Shown here: in pieces, positions 1-5,055 of the stretch
Numbering within the stretch: the stretch's first letter is position 1
How the letters are laid out: each line of letters starts with the position of its first letter
DNA from: OMOG01 sp041485845
Lineage (GTDB): Bacteria > Acidobacteriota > Terriglobia > Bryobacterales > Bryobacteraceae
Assembly (NCBI GenBank): GCA_041485845.1
Contig: JBGPKH010000661.1
Span: 1-5,055, forward strand
Reading direction: 5' to 3'
DNA length: 5,055 bases
Position numbers and translations under genes: made by a program
The notes under the pieces: model-generated
The model's input: only the letters and a program-made list of their open reading frames with translations
Databases searched by the model: none
Told to the model about the DNA's origin: nothing

Positions 1-269
1 TCATGTCAGAAAACCTCATGGAAGGGCAAGTGCAAGGACGGAACCGGACCGAGTCGCCGCCGGCACTCCGGGTCCCGGCAAAGGCGCCATCCGCTGCGCG
101 CCCGCCAGGGATTCGTATCGGTTACACGGCGGCGGGCTCGCCGCCGGCGAGGTTGGCTGCGCGTCGCGACAAGGTGAGAAATGGGTATCTGTTCCGCCCA
201 ACATCGTGCTGATGGCGGTCAGATGGAGCACGCTTGACCGCCGGCCGCCGCTTCGGCCGTGGGGCCGCT
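1..269. other. Left-edge region without a supportable gene
   Basis: All six frames were read here. The frames stay open by GC richness alone, and the translations are low-complexity Arg/Pro/Ala/Gly strings without recognisable motifs. A plus-strand ATG at 3 opens 69 codons and minus-strand ATGs lie at 17-19 and 2-4, next to the left edge, so a minus-strand gene could start there and run out of the window, but too little is visible to call one. The stretch contains a strong GC hairpin (127-146) and a CGGCCG/CGGCCG hairpin (242-259). It may simply be the spacer downstream of the minus-strand frame that stops at 270. Confidence 0.5.
127..146. repeat. GC-rich perfect hairpin (8-bp stem, 4-nt loop)
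   Basis: CGGCGGCG (127-134) pairs perfectly with CGCCGCCG (139-146) around the loop GGCT. Neither strand has a T run after the stem, so it is not a classical intrinsic terminator. It lies about 125 bp beyond the minus-strand stop codon at 270-272 and could be a 3'-end structure for that transcript, but in such GC-rich DNA it may be chance. Confidence 0.35.
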
Positions 270-362
270 CTACTCCGGACGCCCGAAAGTCTTCCGAATC
301 TCCGGGCAGTCCAGGTTGTCCTTCGTGCAGAATCCCGCCACCCCCTGACGCATCTTGTTCAG
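270..362 (-). pseudogene. Orphan C-terminal coding fragment, unknown family
   Basis: Reading leftward from 362, about 30 codons end in TAG (270-272) and contain FCTKDNLDCPEIRKTF followed by GRPE. The codons have the strong G/C third-position bias of a real high-GC gene (TTC TGC ACG AAG GAC AAC CTG GAC), and the composition (two Cys, mixed charged and hydrophobic residues) is protein-like, unlike the Arg/Pro-rich shadow frames. I do not recognise the family. No ribosome binding site or credible start precedes it; the only ATG in the stretch (351-353) would give a 27-residue peptide. Upstream on the same strand the DNA becomes antisense to the permease fragment, so the fragment seems to have lost its 5' part at about 350-375. 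Alternatives: a tiny real gene, or a chance frame. Confidence 0.4.
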
Positions 363-873
363 ATCCGCCCGGGGCAAACTGGGCCCGACCGTGCGCCGCG
401 CCGTGGCCGATTTCGGACCCGATCTGGCGGCGCTCCAGCCCATGACCCAGCAGGCGCAATTCGAAAAATCCTACTCGCAGCAGCGCCTCATCGCGCGCCT
501 CGCGATGTTCTTCGGCCTCCTGGCGGCTCTCCTGGTGGCCACCGGCCTCTACGGCACGCTGGCCTTCACGGTGAGCCGCCGGACAGCCGAGGTGGGAGTG
601 CGCATGGCTCTCGGTGCGCAACGCCGGCAAGTGTTGTGGATGGTGCTGCGCGGAAGCCTGCTGGTAAGCCTCGCGGGTATCGCGCTCGGCCTCCCCGCGG
701 CGATTGCTGCCGGGCGCCTGCTCCGCTCCATGCTGTACGGCGTCGAACCGGGCGATCCGCTGACCTTCGCCGGAGCGCTGGCCGGTATTACGCTGGTGGC
801 GCTGGCGGCCAGTCTGATCCCCGCGCGCCGCGCCGCGTCGGTCGACCCCATGGTGGCCCTGCGCCACGAGTAG
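355..873 (+). pseudogene. ADOP/MacB-type ABC permease, C-terminal remnant (FtsX domain)
   Basis: This is the last 172 codons of a MacB/FtsX-family membrane protein, most like the acidobacterial ADOP permeases, which are usually about 800 residues and move substrates or transmit force across the inner membrane with a MacB-like ATPase. Counting from a TTG at 355, hydrophobic helices lie near residues 47-71, 97-118 and 136-156. Between the first two is the conserved FtsX loop RRTAEVGVRMALGAQRRQV (75-93), and the end, PARRAASVDPMVALRHE, is the family's classic C-terminus. An in-frame TGA at 346-348 precedes it, there is no Shine-Dalgarno before the TTG, and the periplasmic domain and N-terminal helices are absent, so I call it a 5'-truncated remnant. 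Frame +3 carries HPLTHLVQIRP (339-371), which might be an upstream piece cut off by a frameshift. Family identity is firm; functionality is unlikely. Confidence 0.82.
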
Positions 874-918
874 GAGTTCGGCTGTTCACTCCGCTTTACG
901 TACTACCTCATGCGGAGT
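873..918. repeat. Overlapping, mutually exclusive inverted repeats after the permease stop
   Basis: GGAGT (873-877, starting within the permease TAG) can pair with ACTCC (888-892). The same right arm, extended to ACTCCGC (888-894), can instead pair perfectly with GCGGAGT (912-918), and that arm also overlaps the AGTAC arm of the 900-920 palindrome. The three stems compete. No T run follows in either direction, so a standard intrinsic terminator is not supported; a 3'-end structure or clustered half-sites for a DNA-binding protein are the alternatives. Confidence 0.35.
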
Positions 919-920
919 AC
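900..920. promoter_or_regulatory. Operator-like inverted repeat
   Basis: GTACT (900-904) and AGTAC (916-920) form perfect outer arms. CC (906-907) pairs with GG (914-915) if A905 bulges, around the centre TCATGC. The 21-bp span suits a dimeric regulator. ADOP permease genes in Acidobacteriota are often accompanied by PadR-family regulators, so a PadR-type operator left from an ADOP locus is a possible explanation, but this is inference. It lies directly downstream of a possible leftward -10 element. Confidence 0.35.
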
Positions 921-921
921 C

Positions 922-950
922 TATTAACCTAGCCTGAATTTTCACGTCAA
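922..950 (-). promoter_or_regulatory. Possible sigma70-like promoter, leftward
   Basis: On the minus strand TTGACG (950-945, five of six matches to TTGACA) is followed after 17 nt by TTAATA (927-922), a poor -10 match, within a locally AT-rich patch (about 921-970) that stands out from the GC-rich surroundings. Transcription would run through the 900-920 inverted repeat and then antisense to the permease remnant, with no intact gene in reach. It could be a relict promoter; the match may also be chance. Confidence 0.2.
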
Positions 951-1026
951 GCCGCTGTTAACGAATTGAACGCTTGGACGCGATGGATGGGGCCATACGT
1001 CGACGCCTCCTCATCGCCGCTGTTAA
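951..1026 (+). repeat. 11-bp direct repeat pair GCCGCTGTTAA
   Basis: Two identical copies of GCCGCTGTTAA lie at 951-961 and 1016-1026, with a 65-bp period. Between them GCGATG (980-985) can pair with CATCGC (1012-1017). They could be a paired binding site or flank a small insertion or deletion event; with only two short copies, chance is not excluded. Confidence 0.35.
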
Positions 1027-1118
1027 GCATTTGGTGATTCGCAATCGCGGCGTGAGAGTAGATGCTGCCCCCCCCGCTGGGCAAGGCAAATCATGCGGCG
1101 ACTTCTCGGAAGCTTCTG

Positions 1119-1250
1119 GTTGATCGTGCCGTCGCGTGCGATCCTGCGAGCGCGCATTGGGTAGCCGGTGTCACCGGCGTACACGTTCCCTTGCGCATCT
1201 GCCGCTACTGCTTGTGGCCAGAGCGCCGTCGCCGGCCGGGTCGCCCTCGC
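1119..1250 (-). pseudogene. Decayed NHL-repeat (beta-propeller) fragment
   Basis: Reading leftward from about 1223, the minus strand encodes LW, then PQAVAADAQGNVYAGDTGY, PMRARRIARDGTIN. This matches one NHL-type blade (pattern P-x-A-V-A-x-D-x-x-G-N-V-Y-x-x-D-T-x-N...R-I/V-R-R-I...G-x-I), a repeat common in acidobacterial secreted and surface proteins. Just upstream, the usual inter-blade linker (GDGGPAT-like) appears only as a composite of two frames: GDPAGDGAL in one and RPATALWPQA in another. This suggests an indel. After the blade the frame decays into Arg/Ser-rich sequence. It begins close to the GH9 stop (1259) but in a different frame, so it is not a GH9 extension. It is probably a relic of a multi-blade gene that once lay downstream of GH9. 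Confidence 0.5.
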
Positions 1251-1258
1251 CTGCGTCT

Positions 1259-4120
1259 CTACCGCCCCTTCGTGGAACCGGTCGCCTCCTTGCGTTGCGA
1301 TGGGTCGTCGTCGGGGATGACCAACGCAATCCAGGGAGCTTCGACAGAAGTCATTTTCCCCTGCCAGGCGATGGTCTGCGGCGCGCCCGGCTTCAGGTCG
1401 AGCTGCCGCTCCGGCGCCGTGAGCGCCAGGTTGTCGGCGCGGATGGCGACCTTGTGCCTGCCCGATCCCTCAACCGCCACCTGGATCGAGACCGTGCCGC
1501 CGGCGGCGGTTTGATGCGAGATCCGAAATTCGATGAACCGCCCTTCGCGAAAGTCCAGGGAATAAGTTCCGCCCGGAAGCAGCGTCACGCTCTTCTTCGA
1601 CCCGCCGCTCGAAACCTGGTACTCTCCCTCGGCCAGCATGGCCCGGAAACCGGAGGCGCCGGAACCCGGATCGACGCGCGTGATCCGCCCCGATTTCACC
1701 TCGCGAAATTCGATCGCGTCGCGAACGCCGCCGGCGGCAAAGCCGTTGACCAGCGCGGGCCCGGCCAGGTCGCGCATGATCCAGATCCAGCGTGAGACCG
1801 GCACCACCCAGACCTCCTTCCAGTTATGGCAGTTTTCGGTGGGCCAGTAGGGTATGTCGCGGTCGCCGCGGGTCTGTATCCCCACCGGCAGCGAGCCGAC
1901 GATGTCGCCCGACATGGCGGAGTATTGCGGCGCATAGTCGTGGCCCTCACCCCACATCGTGCTTTGGACGAAGGGATTGCGGCCTACCACCCACTCCAGT
2001 TGCTGCTCGGCCAGCTCGATCAGGTCGAGGTTGCCGCGAAGTTGCGCCGCGGCCGTGAGGGCCTTGGTCTGCGTGAGCGCGGTCCCATGGTTGCCCCGGA
2101 ACTCGAACCACACCGGGAACAGGCGCACGTGGTGGTTGCCGCCCACGTCCACTCCGTTCATGACTTGAGCGCGATAGGACTCCGGCGTCGCGCCGCGGCC
2201 GGGTCGCACATTTTTGTACTCATCATCCCCGTAAACCGAATTGGCGAGCATGCCGTAGGGCTGCGTGAACGCGGCCATCGGCTTCTGGTAGTAGTCCGAA
2301 TAGAGGACCACGCTGGAGTACCACTTCATCCAGTCGGGGTGGTTCGGAAACGCTTCGCACAGTCTGACCAGCGCGGCCACCGGGATGGATTCCTGGCTGT
2401 TATGGTCGGCCCGGAAGATGCGTTGCTTGTCCGGCCCTGTATAAAAGATGCCGGCCAGAGGATACGTCAGCCCGGGCAGAAACTCGCGCCGCTGCGAATC
2501 GAGGACCGTCCGTGCCAGTTCGATCGCCTTGCCGGCGTACTGGCGCTCTCCGGTCGCCTGCCAAAGCTCCACGCCGGCCTGAACGCCATGGGCCGCCGTC
2601 GTGATGCTGCCGGCTTCACGCGGGCCTTCCGCGGTCCCGGCCAGTGCGAAATTCCAATCCTCCACGGCCTTTTTGAGACTGTACGCGGCGATGGTGGGGT
2701 CCGCTTCGCGCAGCACCCGGGCGGCGATGGCCTCGGTCGCCGCGGCGGTGAAGTTGGCAGCGGCGCTATTCCGGGCCTGCGCGTTCATATCGTCGAAGTC
2801 GCCGAAAATGTTGTTCGTCCAGCGATCCATGGTGGAGAAGCTGGCCCGAAAGCCGTCGCCGAAGCTGGTCTTGATGACCCAGTCGAGGCCCCACATGGCC
2901 TCCTCGATGAGGCGCCGCCGCAGCGCCGGTTCTTCTCTCCTGGCCCCCAGCCGCTCGGCCAGGTGAAACATCGCATATGTGGCTTCGGCCGTATTTCCGA
3001 AAGATTGCGACAGGTCGCCCGCATCGTGCCACCCGCCGTTCACCGGAATTCTCTTGTCGCCGTGGGACAGCATCCAGTCGCGATGACAACTGTCGTGGAC
3101 GCCCGGAATGGCGTAGCCGCAGCGCTCCACATAAAAGAAGTTGATCGCTTTCCATAGGCTGGACGTCCATACGTCGTTGCCGATGCGGAAGGGGCGAGTG
3201 GCCGATCCGCCCGCCCGGACCAAGTACGTCCCGGGCTCGCGAATCTCCGAGAAGTCCATTACCTGAAACTCGCCGACCTGTGTTTTGACCGCCCGCAGCG
3301 GCTTGGAGAGCGCCGGTTGCCCGGTTTCGACGTCAATCAGTTGGAACTCGTGCGCCTTGAGGCCGCTCGAGATGGCGCTCTTCGGCGAGCCCAGCGAATA
3401 CCCGGAGTGACTGTAGGCGATCTCGCTGGGCGCCACGTTCCAGCCCTCCCAGTGATCGGCGTTGACCTTTTCGAGCTCCAGCTTGTCGATGTCGAAAGCG
3501 ACCATGTCGGACGCGCCGGGCTCATTGCCTTGCAGCCTGTACTGGAACTCCACTCCCGTGACTTTGTCGCGCGGGAGGTTGGCGATCTCCCAGACCACGT
3601 GATTCCATTCCTGGTTTCTCAGGATCAGGTAGTTGTGGCCCATCTTGCCGTAGACGTCGGGAACCGGCTCCGCTCCTTCGTTATGGAAAATGATCACCAG
3701 GGAAACCACGCGGAAGCCGGGCAGGTCGGGATAGATCCAGAACGACAGGCGATTCGAACCTTCCCAGTTCTCGCCGTTCACTTTGAAATACGCCGAGGAG
3801 AATCCGAAATAGCGGCCGTTCGGCAGGGGCGTGTCGCCCACCGTCCGGGAGCGCAGTCGAATGGCCGAGGCGCCTTCGACCTTTCGCTCGCTCGTGAGGG
3901 TCAGGGTGCCCTTGGCCTGCATGGTGTTGCGAACTTCCCACGCGGCCATGCTTTCCATTCCGTCCAGCAGGCGTGAATCGAGAACCTGCTTGGCCAGCCA
4001 CCGCGGCTGGATCGAGTTGGCGTAGTCGTTGGGCATCGGCATCTGGGGCGGCATCTGGGGAGGGTCCCCCGCCGTCAACAACGCCGTGACCGTGCAGAAC
4101 AGGAGAATGCGAAACATCAT
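1259..4120 (-). CDS. Secreted multidomain family 9 glycoside hydrolase (endoglucanase-like)
   Basis: Predicted exported (inverting) beta-glucan hydrolase of 953 residues. A signal peptide (1-18, cleavage near TAG/DPP; the Cys at 9 lacks a lipobox) is followed by a Pro/Met linker (20-30), a carbohydrate-binding-like beta-sandwich (about 50-220, with FWIYPDLPGFRVVSLVIIF and a terminal FDIDKLEL strand), an Ig-like CelD_N domain (about 230-315), and the GH9 (alpha/alpha)6 domain (about 320-787). Family landmarks are the ERCG...CH segment (332-346), GGWHDAGD (362-369, D366/D369 with D369 the probable catalytic base) and D753-Y758-E762 (E762 the probable acid). The C-terminal signatures are otherwise divergent. 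Two small beta domains follow (about 800-860 and 861-937). ATG at 4118-4120 is chosen because GGAGG (4128-4132) sits 7 nt upstream; a second ATG follows immediately. It lies 79 bp after the TonB-dependent receptor gene, so it is probably co-transcribed. Family certain, exact substrate unknown. Confidence 0.93.
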   Translation of the reverse strand: MMFRILLFCTVTALLTAGDPPQMPPQMPMPNDYANSIQPRWLAKQVLDSRLLDGMESMAAWEVRNTMQAKGTLTLTSERKVEGASAIRLRSRTVGDTPLPNGRYFGFSSAYFKVNGENWEGSNRLSFWIYPDLPGFRVVSLVIIFHNEGAEPVPDVYGKMGHNYLILRNQEWNHVVWEIANLPRDKVTGVEFQYRLQGNEPGASDMVAFDIDKLELEKVNADHWEGWNVAPSEIAYSHSGYSLGSPKSAISSGLKAHEFQLIDVETGQPALSKPLRAVKTQVGEFQVMDFSEIREPGTYLVRAGGSATRPFRIGNDVWTSSLWKAINFFYVERCGYAIPGVHDSCHRDWMLSHGDKRIPVNGGWHDAGDLSQSFGNTAEATYAMFHLAERLGARREEPALRRRLIEEAMWGLDWVIKTSFGDGFRASFSTMDRWTNNIFGDFDDMNAQARNSAAANFTAAATEAIAARVLREADPTIAAYSLKKAVEDWNFALAGTAEGPREAGSITTAAHGVQAGVELWQATGERQYAGKAIELARTVLDSQRREFLPGLTYPLAGIFYTGPDKQRIFRADHNSQESIPVAALVRLCEAFPNHPDWMKWYSSVVLYSDYYQKPMAAFTQPYGMLANSVYGDDEYKNVRPGRGATPESYRAQVMNGVDVGGNHHVRLFPVWFEFRGNHGTALTQTKALTAAAQLRGNLDLIELAEQQLEWVVGRNPFVQSTMWGEGHDYAPQYSAMSGDIVGSLPVGIQTRGDRDIPYWPTENCHNWKEVWVVPVSRWIWIMRDLAGPALVNGFAAGGVRDAIEFREVKSGRITRVDPGSGASGFRAMLAEGEYQVSSGGSKKSVTLLPGGTYSLDFREGRFIEFRISHQTAAGGTVSIQVAVEGSGRHKVAIRADNLALTAPERQLDLKPGAPQTIAWQGKMTSVEAPWIALVIPDDDPSQRKEATGSTKGR
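4038..4060 (-). repeat. Short in-frame tandem repeat encoding a PPQM linker
   Basis: GGCATCTGGGG occurs twice with a 12-bp period (4038-4048 and 4050-4060) and encodes PPQM-PPQM followed by PMP at residues 20-30 of the GH9 protein, just after the signal peptide. The period is a multiple of three, so copy-number change would keep the frame. It probably acts as a flexible spacer. Confidence 0.6.
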
Positions 4121-4127
4121 AAGTCAG

Positions 4128-4132
4128 CCTCC
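4128..4132 (-). promoter_or_regulatory. Ribosome binding site of the GH9 gene
   Basis: GGAGG on the minus strand lies 7 nt before the ATG at 4120-4118 (10 nt before the second ATG at 4117-4115). This strong Shine-Dalgarno fixes the start of the GH9 gene. Confidence 0.8.
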
Positions 4133-4164
4133 GAATGTGGGCACCCTTTCAGGCTGGTGGAGGT

Positions 4165-4192
4165 GACAGACGACAAAAGGCGATCGTCTGTC
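4165..4192 (-). repeat. Intergenic hairpin between receptor and GH9 genes
   Basis: GACAGACGA (4165-4173) and TCGTCTGTC (4184-4192) are a perfect 9-bp inverted repeat around a 10-nt loop; GGTG/CACC outside can extend the stem with a bulge. In the minus-strand transcript it forms 8 nt after the receptor stop codon. The T-rich part (CCTTTTG) is in the loop, and no T run follows the stem, so it does not look like a standard terminator. It may protect the upstream mRNA 3' end or tune GH9 expression, or be a copy of a dispersed REP-like palindrome. Confidence 0.6.
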
Positions 4193-4199
4193 CCACCGC

Positions 4200-5055
4200 C
4201 TACCACTCCAGGCGCGCGCCGAGCTGAGCGCTGCGATTGCCGCTCGCCGTCCGCACATTGCCGAACGAAGCGTTGCTCATGCTCATGTCCGGGCCGGCGA
4301 AGGAATGACGATTGAGAAGATTGAACGTCTCCAGGCGAAGCTGCAGCCTCACCGACTCGCCGACCTGGAAGTGCTTCGAGAACGTAGCGTCCTCGTTCCA
4401 GCCCCACAGGCCGCGCACCGTCGGGAACCGGTTGGGACTGTTGCCCAGCGACTGCGATGCGGCGTCGGAAAACGCCGCCGGGTCGAAGAAGCGATTCCCC
4501 GGATCGGCTGCATTCCAGGGGTTGAACGTGTCGGGGTTGAACACTTGCTTGAATCCGCCCGATGGAGTGGTGAAGTTGGAGTAAACTCCGGGGCCGTTCC
4601 AGAAATTCGGACGCGTGCGCGAACTCGGGTGGCCCAGCGGTGTGCCGCTCTGGTAGTTCAGGATCGCCGAGAAGTTCCACCCGCCCACAATGGCATTGAG
4701 TATCGGGTGGGCATTGCCGAGCAGCGCACGGCCTTTGCCCAGCGGAACGTCCCAGCTCATTGCGGCCTTCAACACGTGGGTGCGATCGGTGCCCGCGATG
4801 GACTTGTCGTGGGTGCGGTCATAGGTGTTCTGGATGCCGCCGCCGCCCCCTCCGTTGGACACGTCGGCGACGTTGGCGATGTTCTTAGAGAAAGTGTACG
4901 CGCTGTAGAGGTAGTAGCCCTTCGCCATGCGCTTGGTGGCGATCAGGTTGAGGGAGTGGTAAGTGCTCACTCCCACCGGGTCGCCGAATGCCGAGAGCCC
5001 CTTGCTCTGGAGCTGTGGGAACGGCAGCAGTGTATATGCGCCCAACCCGCTGAAA
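4200..5055 (-). CDS. Oar-like TonB-dependent receptor, C-terminal part (5' end outside window)
   Basis: About 284 residues of the outer-membrane beta-barrel of an Oar/carboxypeptidase-regulatory-like TonB-dependent receptor, a family greatly expanded in Acidobacteriota; full proteins are usually about 1000-1200 residues. The frame runs open off the right edge, so the TTG at 5043-5045 is not its start. Visible landmarks in order: LLPFPQLQ, STYHSLNLIATKR, YSAYTFSKNI, DRTHVLKAAMSWDVPLGKGR, VGGWNFSAILNYQSGTPL, NRFPTVRGLWGWNEDATFSK, LQLRLETFNLLNRHSF, NASFGNV, and the C-terminal ARLEW, ending in an aromatic residue as BAM-inserted barrels do. A run of six Gly lies in a loop after VADVSN. It would import or bind a ligand at the outer membrane using TonB energy. 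Position upstream of the secreted GH9 suggests an oligosaccharide ligand, which is inferred from context only. Confidence 0.92.
   Translation of the reverse strand, partial: FSGLGAYTLLPFPQLQSKGLSAFGDPVGVSTYHSLNLIATKRMAKGYYLYSAYTFSKNIANVADVSNGGGGGGIQNTYDRTHDKSIAGTDRTHVLKAAMSWDVPLGKGRALLGNAHPILNAIVGGWNFSAILNYQSGTPLGHPSSRTRPNFWNGPGVYSNFTTPSGGFKQVFNPDTFNPWNAADPGNRFFDPAAFSDAASQSLGNSPNRFPTVRGLWGWNEDATFSKHFQVGESVRLQLRLETFNLLNRHSFAGPDMSMSNASFGNVRTASGNRSAQLGARLEW

Larger units (their letters stand above)
874..1118. other. Spacer between permease remnant and NHL fragment, no gene
   Basis: No protein-like translation was found on either strand. It holds the inverted repeats at 873-920, the AT-richer patch at 921-970, the perfect palindrome CGTCGACG (998-1005), an 11-bp direct repeat GCCGCTGTTAA (951-961 and 1016-1026) and a run of eight C (1068-1075). 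The lower GC and stop codons in all frames contrast with the open frames on each side. Confidence 0.6.

Noticed and set aside
16..867. 283-codon open frame on the minus strand
   Set aside because: It is antisense to the permease remnant, whose FtsX motifs are unmistakable; the translation is His/Gln/Arg-rich without protein-like features.
355..873. Permease remnant as a genuine small 172-residue permease
   Set aside because: The TTG start has no ribosome binding site, an in-frame stop sits 6 bp before it, and the sequence begins in the middle of the periplasmic domain of its family.
234..932. Plus-strand frame +3 of 232 codons as a full gene
   Set aside because: Most of it is an out-of-frame reading of the permease remnant; only HPLTHLVQIRP (339-371) was retained as a possible frameshifted piece.
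921..1028. Integron attC-like site
   Set aside because: GTTAAGC fits the right core, but no RYYYAAC left core or paired inner boxes with the proper layout were found.
1068..1075. Run of eight C as a phase-variation tract
   Set aside because: It lies in non-coding decayed sequence with no intact gene or promoter that it could switch.
1164..1178. Palindrome GCCGGTG-T-CACCGGC
   Set aside because: It falls inside the NHL coding remnant (Ala-Gly-Asp-Thr-Gly codons) and is explained by codon choice.
1062..1795. Plus-strand open frames of 150 and 219 codons
   Set aside because: They overlap the GH9 3' end and the NHL fragment on the other strand and show no recognisable domain.
1826..3157. 443-codon open frame on the plus strand
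   Set aside because: It lies wholly antisense to the GH9 gene, has an Arg/His/Gly-rich shadow composition and no motif or RBS; high GC third positions keep it open.

Overview
The window looks like a GC-rich chromosomal segment of an Acidobacteriota member, probably of the Solibacter/Bryobacter type. This is inferred from three gene families that are typical of that phylum together: an ADOP-type MacB/FtsX permease, an Oar-like TonB-dependent receptor barrel, and a large multidomain family 9 glycoside hydrolase. No rRNA, tRNA, CRISPR array, transposase or phage gene was seen.

Right half (about 1259-5055, minus strand). Transcription enters from the right edge through the C-terminal ~285 residues of an Oar-like outer-membrane beta-barrel receptor (5' end outside the window). 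After 79 bp holding a perfect 9-bp inverted repeat comes a complete 953-residue secreted GH9 enzyme with a GGAGG ribosome binding site. Receptor plus exported polysaccharide hydrolase in one orientation suggests a small glycan-utilisation unit: GH9 cuts a beta-glucan-like polymer outside the cytoplasm and the TonB-dependent barrel handles import or binding. The GH9 active site is non-canonical. The probable base Asp (DAGD) and acid Glu are kept, but much of both C-terminal family signatures is replaced, so its substrate may not be cellulose.

Left third (1-1258) is a gene graveyard. It holds (i) an orphan C-terminal reading frame on the minus strand (270-362); (ii) the last ~170 codons of an ADOP/MacB-type permease on the plus strand, lacking the 5' four-fifths of the gene and any credible start; (iii) a 245-bp spacer with an operator-like inverted repeat, overlapping alternative hairpins, a possible leftward promoter and an 11-bp direct repeat; and (iv) a single decayed NHL-type beta-propeller repeat on the minus strand just downstream of the GH9 stop. 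The two truncated frames (i) and (ii) meet or overlap at about 349-376, which looks like a rearrangement scar (or an assembly junction).

I did not find convincing evidence of a new multi-gene system. The most worthwhile leads are the divergent GH9 active site, the 349-376 junction, and the palindromes at 900-920 and 4165-4192.
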